From CAVXEH01 sp963805645 (GTDB taxonomy: Bacteria > Chloroflexota > Limnocylindria > QHBO01): 64,000 nucleotides of DNA. The stretch spans positions 1 to 64,000 of the forward strand of contig CAWDVA010000010.1 of NCBI GenBank assembly GCA_963805645.1, in the 5' to 3' direction. A program made the position numbers and the translations under genes. Every line of letters begins with the position of its first letter. Positions within the stretch are counted from its first letter, which is position 1. The notes beneath the pieces were generated by a model. The model did not search any database. It saw only the letters and a program-made list of their open reading frames with translations, and was not told the origin of the DNA. Shown in pieces: positions 49,033-57,481 of this stretch.

Positions 49033-49737
49033 TCAGCTGGCTGCCGGGTCCTCCTGCGGCGCGGGTTCCGCCGAGCTGGCCTCAGCCTCCTCGCGCTCGG
49101 TCGCAGCGCCGTCGCCATTCTCGCCCAGGGACCCGGCATCCACTGCGGGTCGCGGGAAGAGCGGGGCCCACTCCCCTGCGCCGTCGGCCGCCTCGCGGGC
49201 CCTGCTGGCGATCCGGTCTCGCGTCTCGCGTCCGGGGCGCGGCGCCGTCAGGATCGCCACCAGCGCACCGACGATTGCCCCAACCACGACCCCCATGAAG
49301 AACGTGCGCCAGCGATGCTCCTCCTGCCGACGCTGCTGGAGGCCGAGCCGGATTCTCGCCTCGTCCACGATCTCCCTCGAGATGGGCACTGCGCCGCCAG
49401 CCGCGCCAAGGGCCGCGGCCCGCTTGCGCCATGCGCCGAGCAGCGCCGGTCGGAGCCGCGACCCCCAGGTCGCCTGCCCCCACTCCATGGCATCCCGCCG
49501 CATCCTGTCAGCGGCCTTGGCCGCCTCCTCGCGCTGTGGGCTCGTCTCGCGCCACGCCTCCGTGGCGGCCTCCGATGTGCGCCCGGCGACCGTCGTGGCG
49601 GTCTCCGCGAGCGCCGCTGCCACTTCCTTCCCCCGGGCCGTGACCTGCTCGCGCACGGTGGACTCGAGCGCTCGGTCGACCAGGGACTTGATTGCCGTCG
49701 TGAGCTCGTCGGCGTTCCGAGTCGACACGCTCGCCAT
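49033..49737 (-). CDS. YtxH-like protein with long N-terminal helical region, 234 aa
   Basis: ATG 49737 is preceded by GGAGGTG. Residues 1-140 are amphipathic, Ala/Glu/Arg-rich helices with no signal peptide. One membrane helix (about 148-165) follows and ends in Leu-Thr-Ala-Pro-Arg-Pro-Gly-Arg-Glu-Thr-Arg, the YtxH motif. The last 60 residues are acidic and disordered. A smaller relative is encoded at 5068-5334. The function of the family is unknown; apolipoprotein-like helices suggest membrane or polymer binding. It converges on the NYN gene. Confidence 0.65.
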   Translation of the reverse strand: MASVSTRNADELTTAIKSLVDRALESTVREQVTARGKEVAAALAETATTVAGRTSEAATEAWRETSPQREEAAKAADRMRRDAMEWGQATWGSRLRPALLGAWRKRAAALGAAGGAVPISREIVDEARIRLGLQQRRQEEHRWRTFFMGVVVGAIVGALVAILTAPRPGRETRDRIASRAREAADGAGEWAPLFPRPAVDAGSLGENGDGAATEREEAEASSAEPAPQEDPAAS

Positions 49738-50053
49738 GGGACACCTCCTCGTCTTCGTTCACCCTGTCCCGTCGCGATGAGTATGCCACCCACCCGTCGA
49801 TCCGGCGATTGGAGAACCCGCTGAGCCGGCGCCGTGAGGGTCCACGGAGCTGATGGGGCGTGGCGCCGATGGGGCTGCGCGGATGGGGCAGCGCGGATGG
49901 GGCATGGCGCCCCGCCGGGCCGCCGTACGACGGGCGGGCTCGGGTGCCGGCCGGCCGCCAACGGGCGTACCCGGGCAGCCCGGCGGAGCACGTGCGCGCA
50001 AGGATGAGCCTGCCCTCCTCATCGGGCGATTACGGCGCCGTTACACTCGCCAC
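49738..50053. other. 316-base intergenic region with a GATGGGGC repeat
   Basis: GATGGGGC occurs at 49852, 49868, 49882 and 49896, with a period of 14-16 bases. TACACT at 50042-50047 is a likely -10 for holB, only 6 bases before its ATG. The frame of holB remains open back to 49853, but that part is Arg/Gly low-complexity and upstream of the -10. Nothing else was found. Confidence 0.45.
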
Positions 50054-51181
50054 ATGCTCGCCACATCTCCCGCTCCGGGCTTCCGAAGCCTGGGACAGCG
50101 CACGGCGCGGACGACCGCCCTCAATGCGTCGACGCACGGGCGCCTGGGTCGGACCTTCCTGGTCCACGGACCCGCCGGGGCCGGCAAGGGCACGTTCGTG
50201 GAGGATCTCCTGGCCCTCCTCTTCTGCACCGCTCCGCAGGGCGCGGAACGCCCCTGCAACGCCTGCCCGGGGTGCCGCGGCGCCCGTTCCGGCCGGCACC
50301 CGGACCTCGTGATGGGCTCGCCGGAACGCTGGCGAGAGCTGCGCGGCACTGGTGAGAGCGTGGTCGCCGCCGCGCGCCGCTGGCTCGGGGAGGCGGCCGG
50401 GGCGCCCATCGCCGGCGCACGGCGGGTCGTGCTCATCGAGGGGATCGACCGCGCCGGCGATCAGATCCAGAACGCGATGCTCAAGGCGCTCGAGGAGCCC
50501 GGCGACCGGCACGTCTTCGTCCTGGTCGCCGACGAGCCGAGCCGCCTCCTGCCCACGATCCGGTCGCGCTGCCAGCCGCTGCGGGTTGGACCGGTGCCCC
50601 GCCGGGAGCTTGCTGCCTGGCTGGTGGAAGAGCGACGGCTGAGCGAGGCGGAGGCGGACGCCCTGGCGCGGCTCGCAGGCGGGCTGACCGGGCGCGCCCT
50701 CGCGTGGGCCACGAACCGCGACCTTTGGGAGTGGCGCATTCGCGTGCAGCGCGAGCTCCTTGGGCTCCTCGCCGCGGGACGGGCTGCCCGGCTCGCCTCC
50801 GTCCGCGAGCTTCTCGAGGACGCGACCGGGAGGAGCGCGCGACCGACCGCTGGCGATCGGGAGGGTTCTGCGGACGACGACGACCCCGAGCCGGCCCGGA
50901 GCCCGACGTCGCTCCAGCGTGCCGGAGCGATGCTCCTGGTCGAGGTCTGGGTGGCGCTCGCTCGCGACCTCGTGGTGGTCGCCGCCGGGCGCGCCGAGAC
51001 CGTGACGGCACCGGACCTGCTCGCCGACCTCACCGACGCGGCCTCTCGCGTCGGGCCGGCCGCGCTGCTCCCCTTTGTGGCGCTGCTGGAGCGGATCCAC
51101 GAGGGACTTGCGCAGAACGCATCGCCGCGGCTGGCGCTCGACGTCGCCGCCCTCTCCTGGCCCGCGGTGACTTCGGCATGA
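50054..51181 (+). CDS. holB: DNA polymerase III delta' subunit
   Basis: This clamp-loader subunit opens the beta clamp for replication. ATG 50054 gives 375 aa. Walker A region Gly-Pro-Ala-Gly-Ala-Gly-Lys-Gly is at 39-46, the zinc module has Cys58, Cys68, Cys71 and Cys74 (Cys-Asn-Ala-Cys-Pro-Gly-Cys), then Asn-Ala-Met-Leu-Lys-Ala-Leu-Glu-Glu-Pro and the SRC motif Ile-Arg-Ser-Arg-Cys-Gln. The C-terminal collar domain contains a Asp/Glu-rich insert (about 278-295). tmk, the usual neighbour, is absent. TACACT 6 bases before the ATG implies a leaderless mRNA. It overlaps acyP as ATGA. Confidence 0.9.
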   Translation: MLATSPAPGFRSLGQRTARTTALNASTHGRLGRTFLVHGPAGAGKGTFVEDLLALLFCTAPQGAERPCNACPGCRGARSGRHPDLVMGSPERWRELRGTGESVVAAARRWLGEAAGAPIAGARRVVLIEGIDRAGDQIQNAMLKALEEPGDRHVFVLVADEPSRLLPTIRSRCQPLRVGPVPRRELAAWLVEERRLSEAEADALARLAGGLTGRALAWATNRDLWEWRIRVQRELLGLLAAGRAARLASVRELLEDATGRSARPTAGDREGSADDDDPEPARSPTSLQRAGAMLLVEVWVALARDLVVVAAGRAETVTAPDLLADLTDAASRVGPAALLPFVALLERIHEGLAQNASPRLALDVAALSWPAVTSA

Positions 51182-51474
51182 GCGGGCCCTCGCGCCACCG
51201 ACGCATGCGCGCCCGTGTCACCGGCCGCGTCCAGGGCGTGGGATTCCGGTGGTGGGCGCTGCGCCAGGCCGATTCGCTCGGCCTGGTCGGATGGGTGATG
51301 AACCGGGACGACGAGCGCAGCGTCGAGCTGCTGGCGGAGGGGCTCCCGGAGGCGCTCGATGCGCTGGAGCGCCTCCTCCACCAGGGGCCGCCGGGCGCCT
51401 GGGTGGACTCCGTGGATGCCTCGCGCGAGGCGGCGTCGGGGGAGTTCACGCGATTCTCCATCAGCCGCTCGTGA
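51178..51474 (+). CDS. acyP: Acylphosphatase
   Basis: This small enzyme hydrolyses carboxyl-phosphate bonds. The 98-aa protein has the signature Val-Thr-Gly-Arg-Val-Gln-Gly-Val-Gly-Phe-Arg-Trp-Trp with the catalytic Arg, Gly-Trp-Val-Met-Asn-Arg-Asp-Asp with the catalytic Asn, and Val-Glu-Leu-Leu-Ala-Glu-Gly. The final strand ends Phe-Ser-Ile. The start overlaps the holB stop by ATGA. Linkage to a clamp-loader gene has no obvious metabolic logic and probably only reflects coupling. Confidence 0.92.
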   Translation: MSGPSRHRRMRARVTGRVQGVGFRWWALRQADSLGLVGWVMNRDDERSVELLAEGLPEALDALERLLHQGPPGAWVDSVDASREAASGEFTRFSISRS

Positions 51475-51487
51475 CCACCCTCCTGTG

Positions 51488-51862
51488 ATGAACGTCCGTG
51501 CCGTGGGCTGCATCGTGGTCGGCGCAGTGGTCTTCATCCTGATCGGCATCGCCGGCCTGAACCTGGCGAGCAGCCGGGTGGGCTGCCCGACGGGGATCCG
51601 CTGGATCGAGCTCACGTACGAGCCGGCCGGCACCCCGGGCCCCAGCCCCGTCGCGGGGGAGGGGACTCCGGTGAAGCTGGGGAGCACGTTCATCGGCCTC
51701 GCGACGCGCGGCGTGTACGGGCCGGCGGGAAGCGAGCCGTCGGCCTCCGGCGCTCCACGGCCGGCGGTCATTGCCCTCGACTGCGGTGACGGCACCTACC
51801 AGACCTATCACCTCACCGGCTCGGCCCCGGCCCCGACATCGTCACCGGTGCCCGGCGGCTGA
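51488..51862 (+). CDS. Small exported or membrane-anchored protein, 124 aa
   Basis: ATG 51488 (or the adjacent GTG 51485) lies 13 bases after acyP. A single hydrophobic helix (about 5-25, Gly-Cys-Ile-Val-Val-Gly-Ala-Val-Val-Phe) is followed by an exported domain of about 95 residues with two Cys (about 35 and 102) that could form a disulfide, and a Pro/Ser/Thr-rich tail. No family is recognised. It is probably the last gene of the holB-acyP unit; it converges on the dGTPase gene. Confidence 0.6.
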   Translation: MNVRAVGCIVVGAVVFILIGIAGLNLASSRVGCPTGIRWIELTYEPAGTPGPSPVAGEGTPVKLGSTFIGLATRGVYGPAGSEPSASGAPRPAVIALDCGDGTYQTYHLTGSAPAPTSSPVPGG

Positions 51863-51869
51863 GGCACCC

Positions 51870-52877
51870 TCAGAGGTTGGGGCGGAACAGGCGGTCGTGC
51901 GTCGCGAGCGCGAAGCGGTCCGTCATGCCGGCGACGTAGTCGGTGACCCGCAGGATGAGCGGGTCGTCGCCAGCCGCGAAGCTGTCCGGCATCTCCTCCG
52001 GGTGGGCGAGATGATGGTCCACCAGGTTGCGAATGATTCGCACCGCGTTCTCCTGCTGGTGGTGCTGGGCGCCCCCCAGGTAGACCCGCGCGAACATGAA
52101 GTCGCGCAGGTCGTGCATGACGGCGAGCGTGTCCGGGTCCATCTCGACCCGACCGACGGCCAGGCTGTGCCCGATGACCGCGTCGATCATCTCCCCGATC
52201 CAGCCGCTGCCCGGCTCGCCGAAGCGCCGGCGCACCGCGGCGGGGAAGTCGCCGGGATCGAGGACGCCGGCGCGGATGGCGTCGAGCGCGTCGTGTGACA
52301 GGTAGGCAATCCGATCCGCGTACCGGACGCAGTACCCCTCCTGGGTCGCGGGTGGCGGCTCGACCTTCCAGGAATGGGCGCGGATGCCGTCCCGCACCTC
52401 CCAACTGAGGTTCAGGTCCTCGAGCACCTCGTAGACGCGGACGCTCTGCGCGGCATGGTGCCAGCCGTCGGGCGGGTAGTAGGGGCTGAGCGCGTCCTCG
52501 CCGGTGTGCCCGAAGGGCGTGTGCCCCACGTCGTGCCCCAGGGCGATCGCCTCTGCCAGGGGCTCGTTGAGGGTGAGTGCCGCGGCCAGGGCGCGCGCGA
52601 TCTGGGCGACCTGCAGGGTGTGGGTCAGGCGGGTGACGTAGTGGTCGCCCTCCGGGTGGATGAAGACCTGCGTCTTGTGCTTCAGGCGTCGGAACGCCTT
52701 GGAGTGGACGATCCGGTCGCGGTCGCGTTCGAAGGGGGTGCGGAACTCGTCCGGCGCCTCGTCGCGGACGCGTCCGCGGCTGGCGGTGGAGCGCATGGCG
52801 GCCGGGGCGAGCCGCTCCTCCTCTGCCTCCCTGGCGTGGCGATCACGGCGGATGAGCCCCGGGGCGGGATCGGGCAT
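51870..52877 (-). CDS. dgt: Deoxyguanosinetriphosphate triphosphohydrolase-like protein
   Basis: This HD-superfamily enzyme removes triphosphate from dNTPs (dGTPase type). ATG 52877 gives 335 aa; ATG 52895 is an alternative. Markers are Arg-Thr-Pro-Phe-Glu-Arg-Asp-Arg-Asp-Arg-Ile, Phe-Arg-Arg-Leu-Lys-His-Lys-Thr-Gln-Val-Phe, Asp-His-Tyr-Val-Thr-Arg-Leu-Thr-His-Thr-Leu-Glu-like Thr-His-Thr-Leu-Gln-Val, and the metal His-Asp in Leu-Gly-His-Asp-Val-Gly-His-Thr-Pro-Phe-Gly-His. Later Arg-Tyr-Ala-Asp-Arg-Ile-Ala-Tyr. The short length matches the type that is often named deoxyguanosinetriphosphate triphosphohydrolase-like. It is divergent from the EamA transporter gene. Confidence 0.9.
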   Translation of the reverse strand: MPDPAPGLIRRDRHAREAEEERLAPAAMRSTASRGRVRDEAPDEFRTPFERDRDRIVHSKAFRRLKHKTQVFIHPEGDHYVTRLTHTLQVAQIARALAAALTLNEPLAEAIALGHDVGHTPFGHTGEDALSPYYPPDGWHHAAQSVRVYEVLEDLNLSWEVRDGIRAHSWKVEPPPATQEGYCVRYADRIAYLSHDALDAIRAGVLDPGDFPAAVRRRFGEPGSGWIGEMIDAVIGHSLAVGRVEMDPDTLAVMHDLRDFMFARVYLGGAQHHQQENAVRIIRNLVDHHLAHPEEMPDSFAAGDDPLILRVTDYVAGMTDRFALATHDRLFRPNL

Positions 52878-52919
52878 GGACCGATGATGCCGCATGTGGC
52901 GGTGCTATGCTGGCCGGCT

Positions 52920-53915
52920 TTGGCGAACCGACCTCCCGCCCGATCGTCGTTCGCGGTCCGCGCCCCGGCGCGGCGGCCGCCGCGCCGGCATGCCGCCGCC
53001 ATCGGTCAGGCGCTCTTCGTCACCTTCCTGTGGTCGACCTCCTGGGTCCTCATCAAGATCGGGCTGGAGGACCTGCACCTCGGCCCAATCTCCTTCGCGG
53101 GCCTCCGCTACGCGCTCGCCGCCGCCATCCTGCTCCCGTTCGGGATCCGCGCCCTGGGGAGGACCCGCGGCACGCTGGATCGGGGCCTGGCCCTGCGGGT
53201 GGCGATCTACGGGCTCCTCTTCGTGACCGTCACCCAGGGAGCGCAGTTCGCGGCGCTGGCGCTGCTGCCGGCGACCGCCGTCTCGCTGGTCCTGTCGGCC
53301 ACCCCGCTCGCCGTGGCTGGCATCGCCCTCGCGCGGCGCGAGGAGCAGCCCACGCCGCTCCAGCTCGTTGGCGTGGGGCTCCTGGTTGCGGGTGCCATTG
53401 CCTACTTCGGGCTCTTCTCCGTTGGCGCGGACCGCCTGGCCGGTCTTGCGATCGCGGTGGTCTGCGTCCTCGCGGCCGCCGTCTCGGCGCACGTCGGACG
53501 GGGTCTGGCCCGAGACGCCATTGCGCGGATGGGAGGTCCGCTGGGGCTGACGGCGACGAGCATGACCGTGGGCGCGATCGTCCTCCTGGGCGCCGGGCTC
53601 CTGCTCGAGGGGTGGCCGGCGCTCGACGCGAGGGCCTGGGCGATCATCGCCTGGCTGGCCGCGGTCAACACCGCCTTCGCCTTCACCGTCTGGAACCACA
53701 CCCTGCGCACGCTGACCGCCGTCGAGTCGAGCGTCGTGAACAACACCATGACGATCCAGATCGCGATCCTGGCCGTCATCTTCCTGGGAGAGCGCCTCGC
53801 CCTGGCGCAGGTCGCCGGCCTGGTGCTGGCAGCCACGGGCGCCGCCGTGGTTCAGCTGGCGCCGATCCTGGGACGCGTGCGGCGTGCGCGCGTCCCCGCT
53901 CCCGACGAGGGCTGA
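52920..53915 (+). CDS. EamA/DMT-family permease
   Basis: This ten-helix drug/metabolite transporter has two EamA repeats (about 25-160 and 175-310): Leu-Trp-Ser-Thr-Ser-Trp-Val-Leu-Ile-Lys near the start of repeat 1, Phe-Ala-Gly-Leu-Arg-Tyr-Ala, and in repeat 2 Asn-Thr-Ala-Phe-Ala-Phe-Thr-Val-Trp-Asn and Phe-Leu-Gly-Glu-Arg-Leu. The start is uncertain: TTG 52920 follows TATGCT (52906-52911) by 8 bases, implying a leaderless mRNA; ATGs at 52884 and 52887 lie upstream of that hexamer. The first 25 residues are basic. Substrate unknown; amino acid or metabolite export is typical. Confidence 0.82.
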   Translation: MANRPPARSSFAVRAPARRPPRRHAAAIGQALFVTFLWSTSWVLIKIGLEDLHLGPISFAGLRYALAAAILLPFGIRALGRTRGTLDRGLALRVAIYGLLFVTVTQGAQFAALALLPATAVSLVLSATPLAVAGIALARREEQPTPLQLVGVGLLVAGAIAYFGLFSVGADRLAGLAIAVVCVLAAAVSAHVGRGLARDAIARMGGPLGLTATSMTVGAIVLLGAGLLLEGWPALDARAWAIIAWLAAVNTAFAFTVWNHTLRTLTAVESSVVNNTMTIQIAILAVIFLGERLALAQVAGLVLAATGAAVVQLAPILGRVRRARVPAPDEG

Positions 53916-53922
53916 CCGTCCC

Positions 53923-54786
53923 TCAGACGGCCTCGGCCAGGTCCGGCTGCTCGATGAACTCGCCCTGGACCTTGGCCCCCGAGCCCTGGATGATCCGCCG
54001 ACGCAGCCAGCCCGACACCGTGTCGACCACGATCGTGATCCCGATGACCACGATGAGCGCCGTGCCCGTCAGCCGGAAGCGGTTGAACACGATCGTCTGC
54101 TGCACCAGGAACCCGATGCCGCCGGCCCCCACCACCCCGAGCACTGCGGATGCGCGGATGTTGATCTCGAAGCGGTACAGCCAGAACGCCACGATCTCCG
54201 GCATGACCTGGGGCAGCACGCCCCAACGCTGGACCTGCAGGGGTCCGGCGCCGGTGGCGCGCGCCGCCTCCACCGGCCCGCCGTCGATTCCCTCCACCAC
54301 CTCCGCGGTCAGCTTGCCGAGCGTGCCCACCGAGTGCAGGCCCAGGGCCAGGGCGCCGGCCACCGGTCCCAGCCCGGCGATGGGAATGAAGATGACGACC
54401 GCCAGGACCAGCTCCGGGAAGGCGCGGATCCCGTTCAGCACCTGGCGCATGGCGTTGGAGACGAGCCCGCTCGAGACGTTCTTGGCGCCGAAGAACCCGA
54501 GCGGCAGCGAGATGACGGCGCCGATGACGGTGCCGATCCAGGCCATCTCGAGCGACTCCAGCATGGCCCGCAGCGCCTTGGGCAGGTAGCTCCAGTCAGG
54601 GCCGGATTGCAGGTACATCAGGTAGAAGACGTGCCCCAGGCCGCCGGGGAGCTCGACGATCTTGGCCGGGTCGAACTGGAGGGTGACCAGCGCCCAGGCC
54701 AGGAGGGCGCCCAGGGCCACGAGCGACGCGTTGCGTTTCGCCCGCGACGGTCGGGTGGGGCGCACCGTGGCCGCCGCCGCCGTCAC
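53923..54786 (-). CDS. phnE: Phosphonate/phosphite-type ABC transporter permease PhnE (second copy)
   Basis: This 287-aa inner-membrane permease has the PhnE pattern: Met-Leu-Glu-Ser-Leu-Glu-Met-Ala-Trp, Pro-Leu-Gly-Phe-Phe-Gly-Ala-Lys-Asn, Ile-Arg-Ala-Phe-Pro-Glu-Leu-Val, the EAA loop Glu-Gly-Ile-Asp-Gly-Gly-Pro-Val-Glu-Ala-Ala-Arg-Ala-Thr-Gly-Ala, and Glu-Ile-Asn-Ile-Arg-Ala-Ser-Ala-Val-Leu-Gly. It overlaps the upstream phnE by 4 bases. Two different PhnE genes forming a heterodimer is common in this class. The importer is specific for phosphonate, phosphite or related P compounds; no C-P lyase genes occur in the window. Confidence 0.9.
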   Translation of the reverse strand: MTAAAATVRPTRPSRAKRNASLVALGALLAWALVTLQFDPAKIVELPGGLGHVFYLMYLQSGPDWSYLPKALRAMLESLEMAWIGTVIGAVISLPLGFFGAKNVSSGLVSNAMRQVLNGIRAFPELVLAVVIFIPIAGLGPVAGALALGLHSVGTLGKLTAEVVEGIDGGPVEAARATGAGPLQVQRWGVLPQVMPEIVAFWLYRFEINIRASAVLGVVGAGGIGFLVQQTIVFNRFRLTGTALIVVIGITIVVDTVSGWLRRRIIQGSGAKVQGEFIEQPDLAEAV

Positions 54787-55592
54787 ACCAGCCTCCGACG
54801 CAGGGTGATCGAGATGAGCTCGATGACGAACACGAAGACGAACAGCTCGACGACGATGACCGACACGTTGCTGAAGTTGAAGAACTTGTACTCGCGCAGG
54901 AGGATCCGCCCGATGCCGCCGGCGCCCACGATGCCCAGCACGGTGGAGGCGCGGATGTTCAGCTCGAAGGTGTAGAGCGAGTAGGCAACGTAGTTCGGCA
55001 GCACCTGCGGGAGCACCGCCCAGCGCACGGTCTGCAGGCGATTCCCGCCCGCGGCGCGCGACGCCTCGATGGGCCCGACGTCGATCCCGTCAACCGTCTC
55101 CGACTGGAGCTTGGCCACCACGCCGATGTTGAAGAGGATGAGGGCCGCAATCCCGGGCAGCGGTCCGATCCCCACGGCGGACACGAAGATGAGGGCGTAG
55201 AGGAAGTCGGGGATGGCGCGGACGACGCTGAGAACGGAGCGGTCGGCGACGTAGGTCAGCAGGTTCGGTGCCGTGACCCGCGACGCGAGGAAGGCGACCG
55301 GCAGGGCGATGGAGCAGCCGATGGCGGAAGCCAGCACCGCCATGCGGAATGTCTCCAGCATGGGTTCAACCGTCTTCGGCAGGAACGCCCAGTTGGGACG
55401 GAGCAGATCCCCGAGGATGCCGACCCCGTTGGCGATGTCCTCGAGGATCTTGCCGGGATCGAGCCCGATCCCGAACTGCTCGCTGGTGGCGACCCAGGAG
55501 ATGGCGAGAAAGGCGACGAGGCCAATGGGAACGACGAGGGACGGCCGGGGCTTGGGCGGCCGGATATTCTCCTGCGCGGCTGTCAGGCTCAC
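54783..55592 (-). CDS. phnE: Phosphonate/phosphite-type ABC transporter permease PhnE (first copy)
   Basis: This permease has 269 aa, homologous to the gene that follows: Met-Leu-Glu-Thr-Phe-Arg-Met-Ala-Val, Pro-Val-Ala-Phe-Leu-Ala-Ser-Arg, Val-Arg-Ala-Ile-Pro-Asp-Phe, the EAA loop Asp-Gly-Ile-Asp-Val-Gly-Pro-Ile-Glu-Ala-Ser-Arg-Ala-Ala-Gly and Glu-Leu-Asn-Ile-Arg-Ala-Ser-Thr-Val-Leu-Gly. It overlaps phnC and the second phnE by 4 bases each, so the three are translated as a coupled unit. An insert of about 30 residues near the N-terminus distinguishes the two copies. Confidence 0.9.
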   Translation of the reverse strand: MSLTAAQENIRPPKPRPSLVVPIGLVAFLAISWVATSEQFGIGLDPGKILEDIANGVGILGDLLRPNWAFLPKTVEPMLETFRMAVLASAIGCSIALPVAFLASRVTAPNLLTYVADRSVLSVVRAIPDFLYALIFVSAVGIGPLPGIAALILFNIGVVAKLQSETVDGIDVGPIEASRAAGGNRLQTVRWAVLPQVLPNYVAYSLYTFELNIRASTVLGIVGAGGIGRILLREYKFFNFSNVSVIVVELFVFVFVIELISITLRRRLV

Positions 55593-56380
55593 AGCGCGAC
55601 CGCAGCCGGAGCGGTGGCCTCCCCCAGGACGTCGTCGGCCGTCAGGGAGCGACCATAGATGTCGCGGAACACATCCTCGTTCGCCTCGGCGCCGGTGCCG
55701 TCGTAGACCAGCTCGCCGGCCCGCAGGCCAACGATGCGCTCCCCGTAGATCTTGGCCAGATCCAGGAAGTGCAGGTTCACGACGGTCGTGATCCCCAGCT
55801 CGCGGTTGATGCGCTGCAGGTCGCGCATCACGAGATGGCCCGTGGGCGGGTCCAGGCTGGCGACCGGCTCATCGGCGAGGATGATCCGGGGATCCTGGGC
55901 GAGGGCCCGCGCGATGCCCACGCGTTGCTGCTGCCCGCCGGAGAGGTTGGAGGCCCGCACGTAGGCCTTCTCCACGATGCCCACCCGCTCCAGTGCGCGC
56001 ATCGCGACCTCCACGTCCCCCGGCTTGTACCAGCCGACGAGCGAGCGGAAGGTGCTGGTGTTGTGCAGGCGTCCCATGAGGACGTTGTTGAGCACGCTCG
56101 TGCGCTTCACGAGGTTGAAGGTCTGGAAGATCATCCCGATCCGCGAGCGAAGCTGGCGCAGCTGCTTGGTGCTCGCCTTCCGGACGCTCACGCCGTCGAC
56201 GATGACGTCGCCCTCCGTCGGCGGGACCAGGCCGTTGATGGCGCGGATCAGGGTGGACTTCCCCGCGCCCGAGAGCCCGACGACGATCATCAGCTGGCCG
56301 TCGGGGATCTCGAGCGTGAGGTTCTTGAGTGCGTGGACGCCGCCGGGATAGACGACGGAGGCGTTCTCGAAGCGGATCAT
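55589..56380 (-). CDS. phnC: Phosphonate/phosphite-type ABC transporter ATPase PhnC
   Basis: This ATPase has 263 aa with all motifs: Walker A Gly-Leu-Ser-Gly-Ala-Gly-Lys-Ser-Thr (the Leu-Ser-Gly-Ala form is typical of PhnC), the Q loop Ile-Phe-Gln-Thr-Phe-Asn-Leu-Val, the signature Leu-Ser-Gly-Gly-Gln-Gln-Gln-Arg, Walker B Ile-Ile-Leu-Ala-Asp-Glu-Pro-Val-Ala-Ser-Leu-Asp, and the switch His in Val-Val-Asn-Leu-His. PhnC energises uptake through the two PhnE subunits. A strong hairpin separates it from phnD upstream. Confidence 0.94.
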   Translation of the reverse strand: MIRFENASVVYPGGVHALKNLTLEIPDGQLMIVVGLSGAGKSTLIRAINGLVPPTEGDVIVDGVSVRKASTKQLRQLRSRIGMIFQTFNLVKRTSVLNNVLMGRLHNTSTFRSLVGWYKPGDVEVAMRALERVGIVEKAYVRASNLSGGQQQRVGIARALAQDPRIILADEPVASLDPPTGHLVMRDLQRINRELGITTVVNLHFLDLAKIYGERIVGLRAGELVYDGTGAEANEDVFRDIYGRSLTADDVLGEATAPAAVAL

Positions 56381-56395
56381 GGTTGCGAAGTGAGG

Positions 56396-56422
56396 AGGGG
56401 CGGGTCCTCGGGACCCGCCCCT
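56396..56422 (-). terminator. Intra-operon hairpin between phnD and phnC
   Basis: AGGGGCGGGTCC (56396-56407) and GGACCCGCCCCT (56411-56422) form a perfect 12-bp stem with a 3-base loop, 10 bases after the phnD stop. As in the liv operon it should give more binding protein than transporter. Confidence 0.75.
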
Positions 56423-56431
56423 CGACGTGTG

Positions 56432-57481
56432 CTAGCCGGTGTAGCCGAGCTTCTCAACCGCGTCGCGGATGAGCTGCAGCCCGGAAAGGTCCGGATCGGA
56501 GAAGTCGTTGATCTGGTAGATGTCGTTGAGGACCTTCTTGCCCTCGTCGGTCTTCGCGTAGTCGAGCAGGGCCTGCTTGATGGACGCCTTCAGCGAATCG
56601 GGCAGGGTTCCCGCAACCGCGATGCCGTCGTTCGGGATCTCGGGCCCGTAGGCGAACACCACGTCGTTGGTCTTCATGTCGCAGTCGGTGGTCGTGCTGG
56701 GGCGAGCGTCATCGAAGCTGACGCCAACCTCTGCCTGCTTCTCGCAGACCGCGATGACCGATGCGTTATGACCGCCCGCGAAGAGGGCGGTGATATCGGT
56801 GTCGAGGTTGAAGCCGGCGTTGACCAGCTGCGTCGCCGGGAAGATGTACCCCGACGACGAGGTCTCCTCCACGAACGAGATGGTCGTGCCCTTGGTGATG
56901 TTCTTGAGGGTATCGGCCCCGATCGGCCCCTTGGGGGTGTCGCTGTTGGCCCGGTCGGTGCCGTTGCAGTTCAGGAAGGTGACGTCGTTGCCGTTCGAGT
57001 CCTTGCGGGTGTTCTCAACCGGCGGGCTGATGGTGCAGTACTTGTCCGGGTTGTTGGTGAAGAACTGCGTGTGATAGGTGTTGCTCCCGAAGCGCACCGA
57101 CTGCAGGATCACCTCGGCGCCGGCCTGGTCGATGGCCTGGACCATGCCGTACGGCGGCAGGGCACCGATCTGCGCCTGCCCGGTCTTCATGGCGGTGACC
57201 ATGCCGGTGTAGTCGCTCGACACGTAGCCGGTGGTCGGGATCCCCAGCTGCTGGGTCAGGTAGTCCGCCAGTGGCTTGATCGTGTCGACAAGGGCCTGAG
57301 CGTCGGTCGACGGCACGAAGCCGATGACCAGGCTGGTGGGCATCGGTACCTCGGTCGGTGTGGCCGCGGCCGTCTCGCTGGCCATGGCGGATGCCGATGC
57401 CGAGGCGCCGGTGTTCGAGCTGCAAGCGCCCAGCACGAGGCCAAGCACCGCGAGCACGGCGAAGGGACGGAAGGGCTTCAT
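56432..57481 (-). CDS. phnD: Phosphonate/phosphite-type ABC transporter binding lipoprotein PhnD
   Basis: ATG 57481 has GGAGGA just upstream. The protein has 349 aa with a lipoprotein signal ending Leu-Val-Leu-Gly-Ala-Cys (Cys 20) and a Ser/Ala-rich linker. The periplasmic binding fold follows: Leu-Val-Ile-Gly-Phe-Val-Pro-Ser, Pro-Leu-Ala-Asp-Tyr-Leu, Ser-Ser-Asp-Tyr-Thr-Gly-Met-Val-Thr-Ala-Met and Ile-Gly-Ala-Leu-Pro-Pro-Tyr. Phe-Val-Glu-Glu-Thr-Ser-Ser-Ser-Gly-Tyr is the ligand-hinge motif of the PhnD/PtxB group. Four Cys in the mature part may form disulfides. It is the first gene of phnDCEE, with TATGAT (57587-57592, minus) as candidate -10. The ligand is not decided by sequence. Confidence 0.9.
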   Translation of the reverse strand: MKPFRPFAVLAVLGLVLGACSSNTGASASASAMASETAAATPTEVPMPTSLVIGFVPSTDAQALVDTIKPLADYLTQQLGIPTTGYVSSDYTGMVTAMKTGQAQIGALPPYGMVQAIDQAGAEVILQSVRFGSNTYHTQFFTNNPDKYCTISPPVENTRKDSNGNDVTFLNCNGTDRANSDTPKGPIGADTLKNITKGTTISFVEETSSSGYIFPATQLVNAGFNLDTDITALFAGGHNASVIAVCEKQAEVGVSFDDARPSTTTDCDMKTNDVVFAYGPEIPNDGIAVAGTLPDSLKASIKQALLDYAKTDEGKKVLNDIYQINDFSDPDLSGLQLIRDAVEKLGYTG

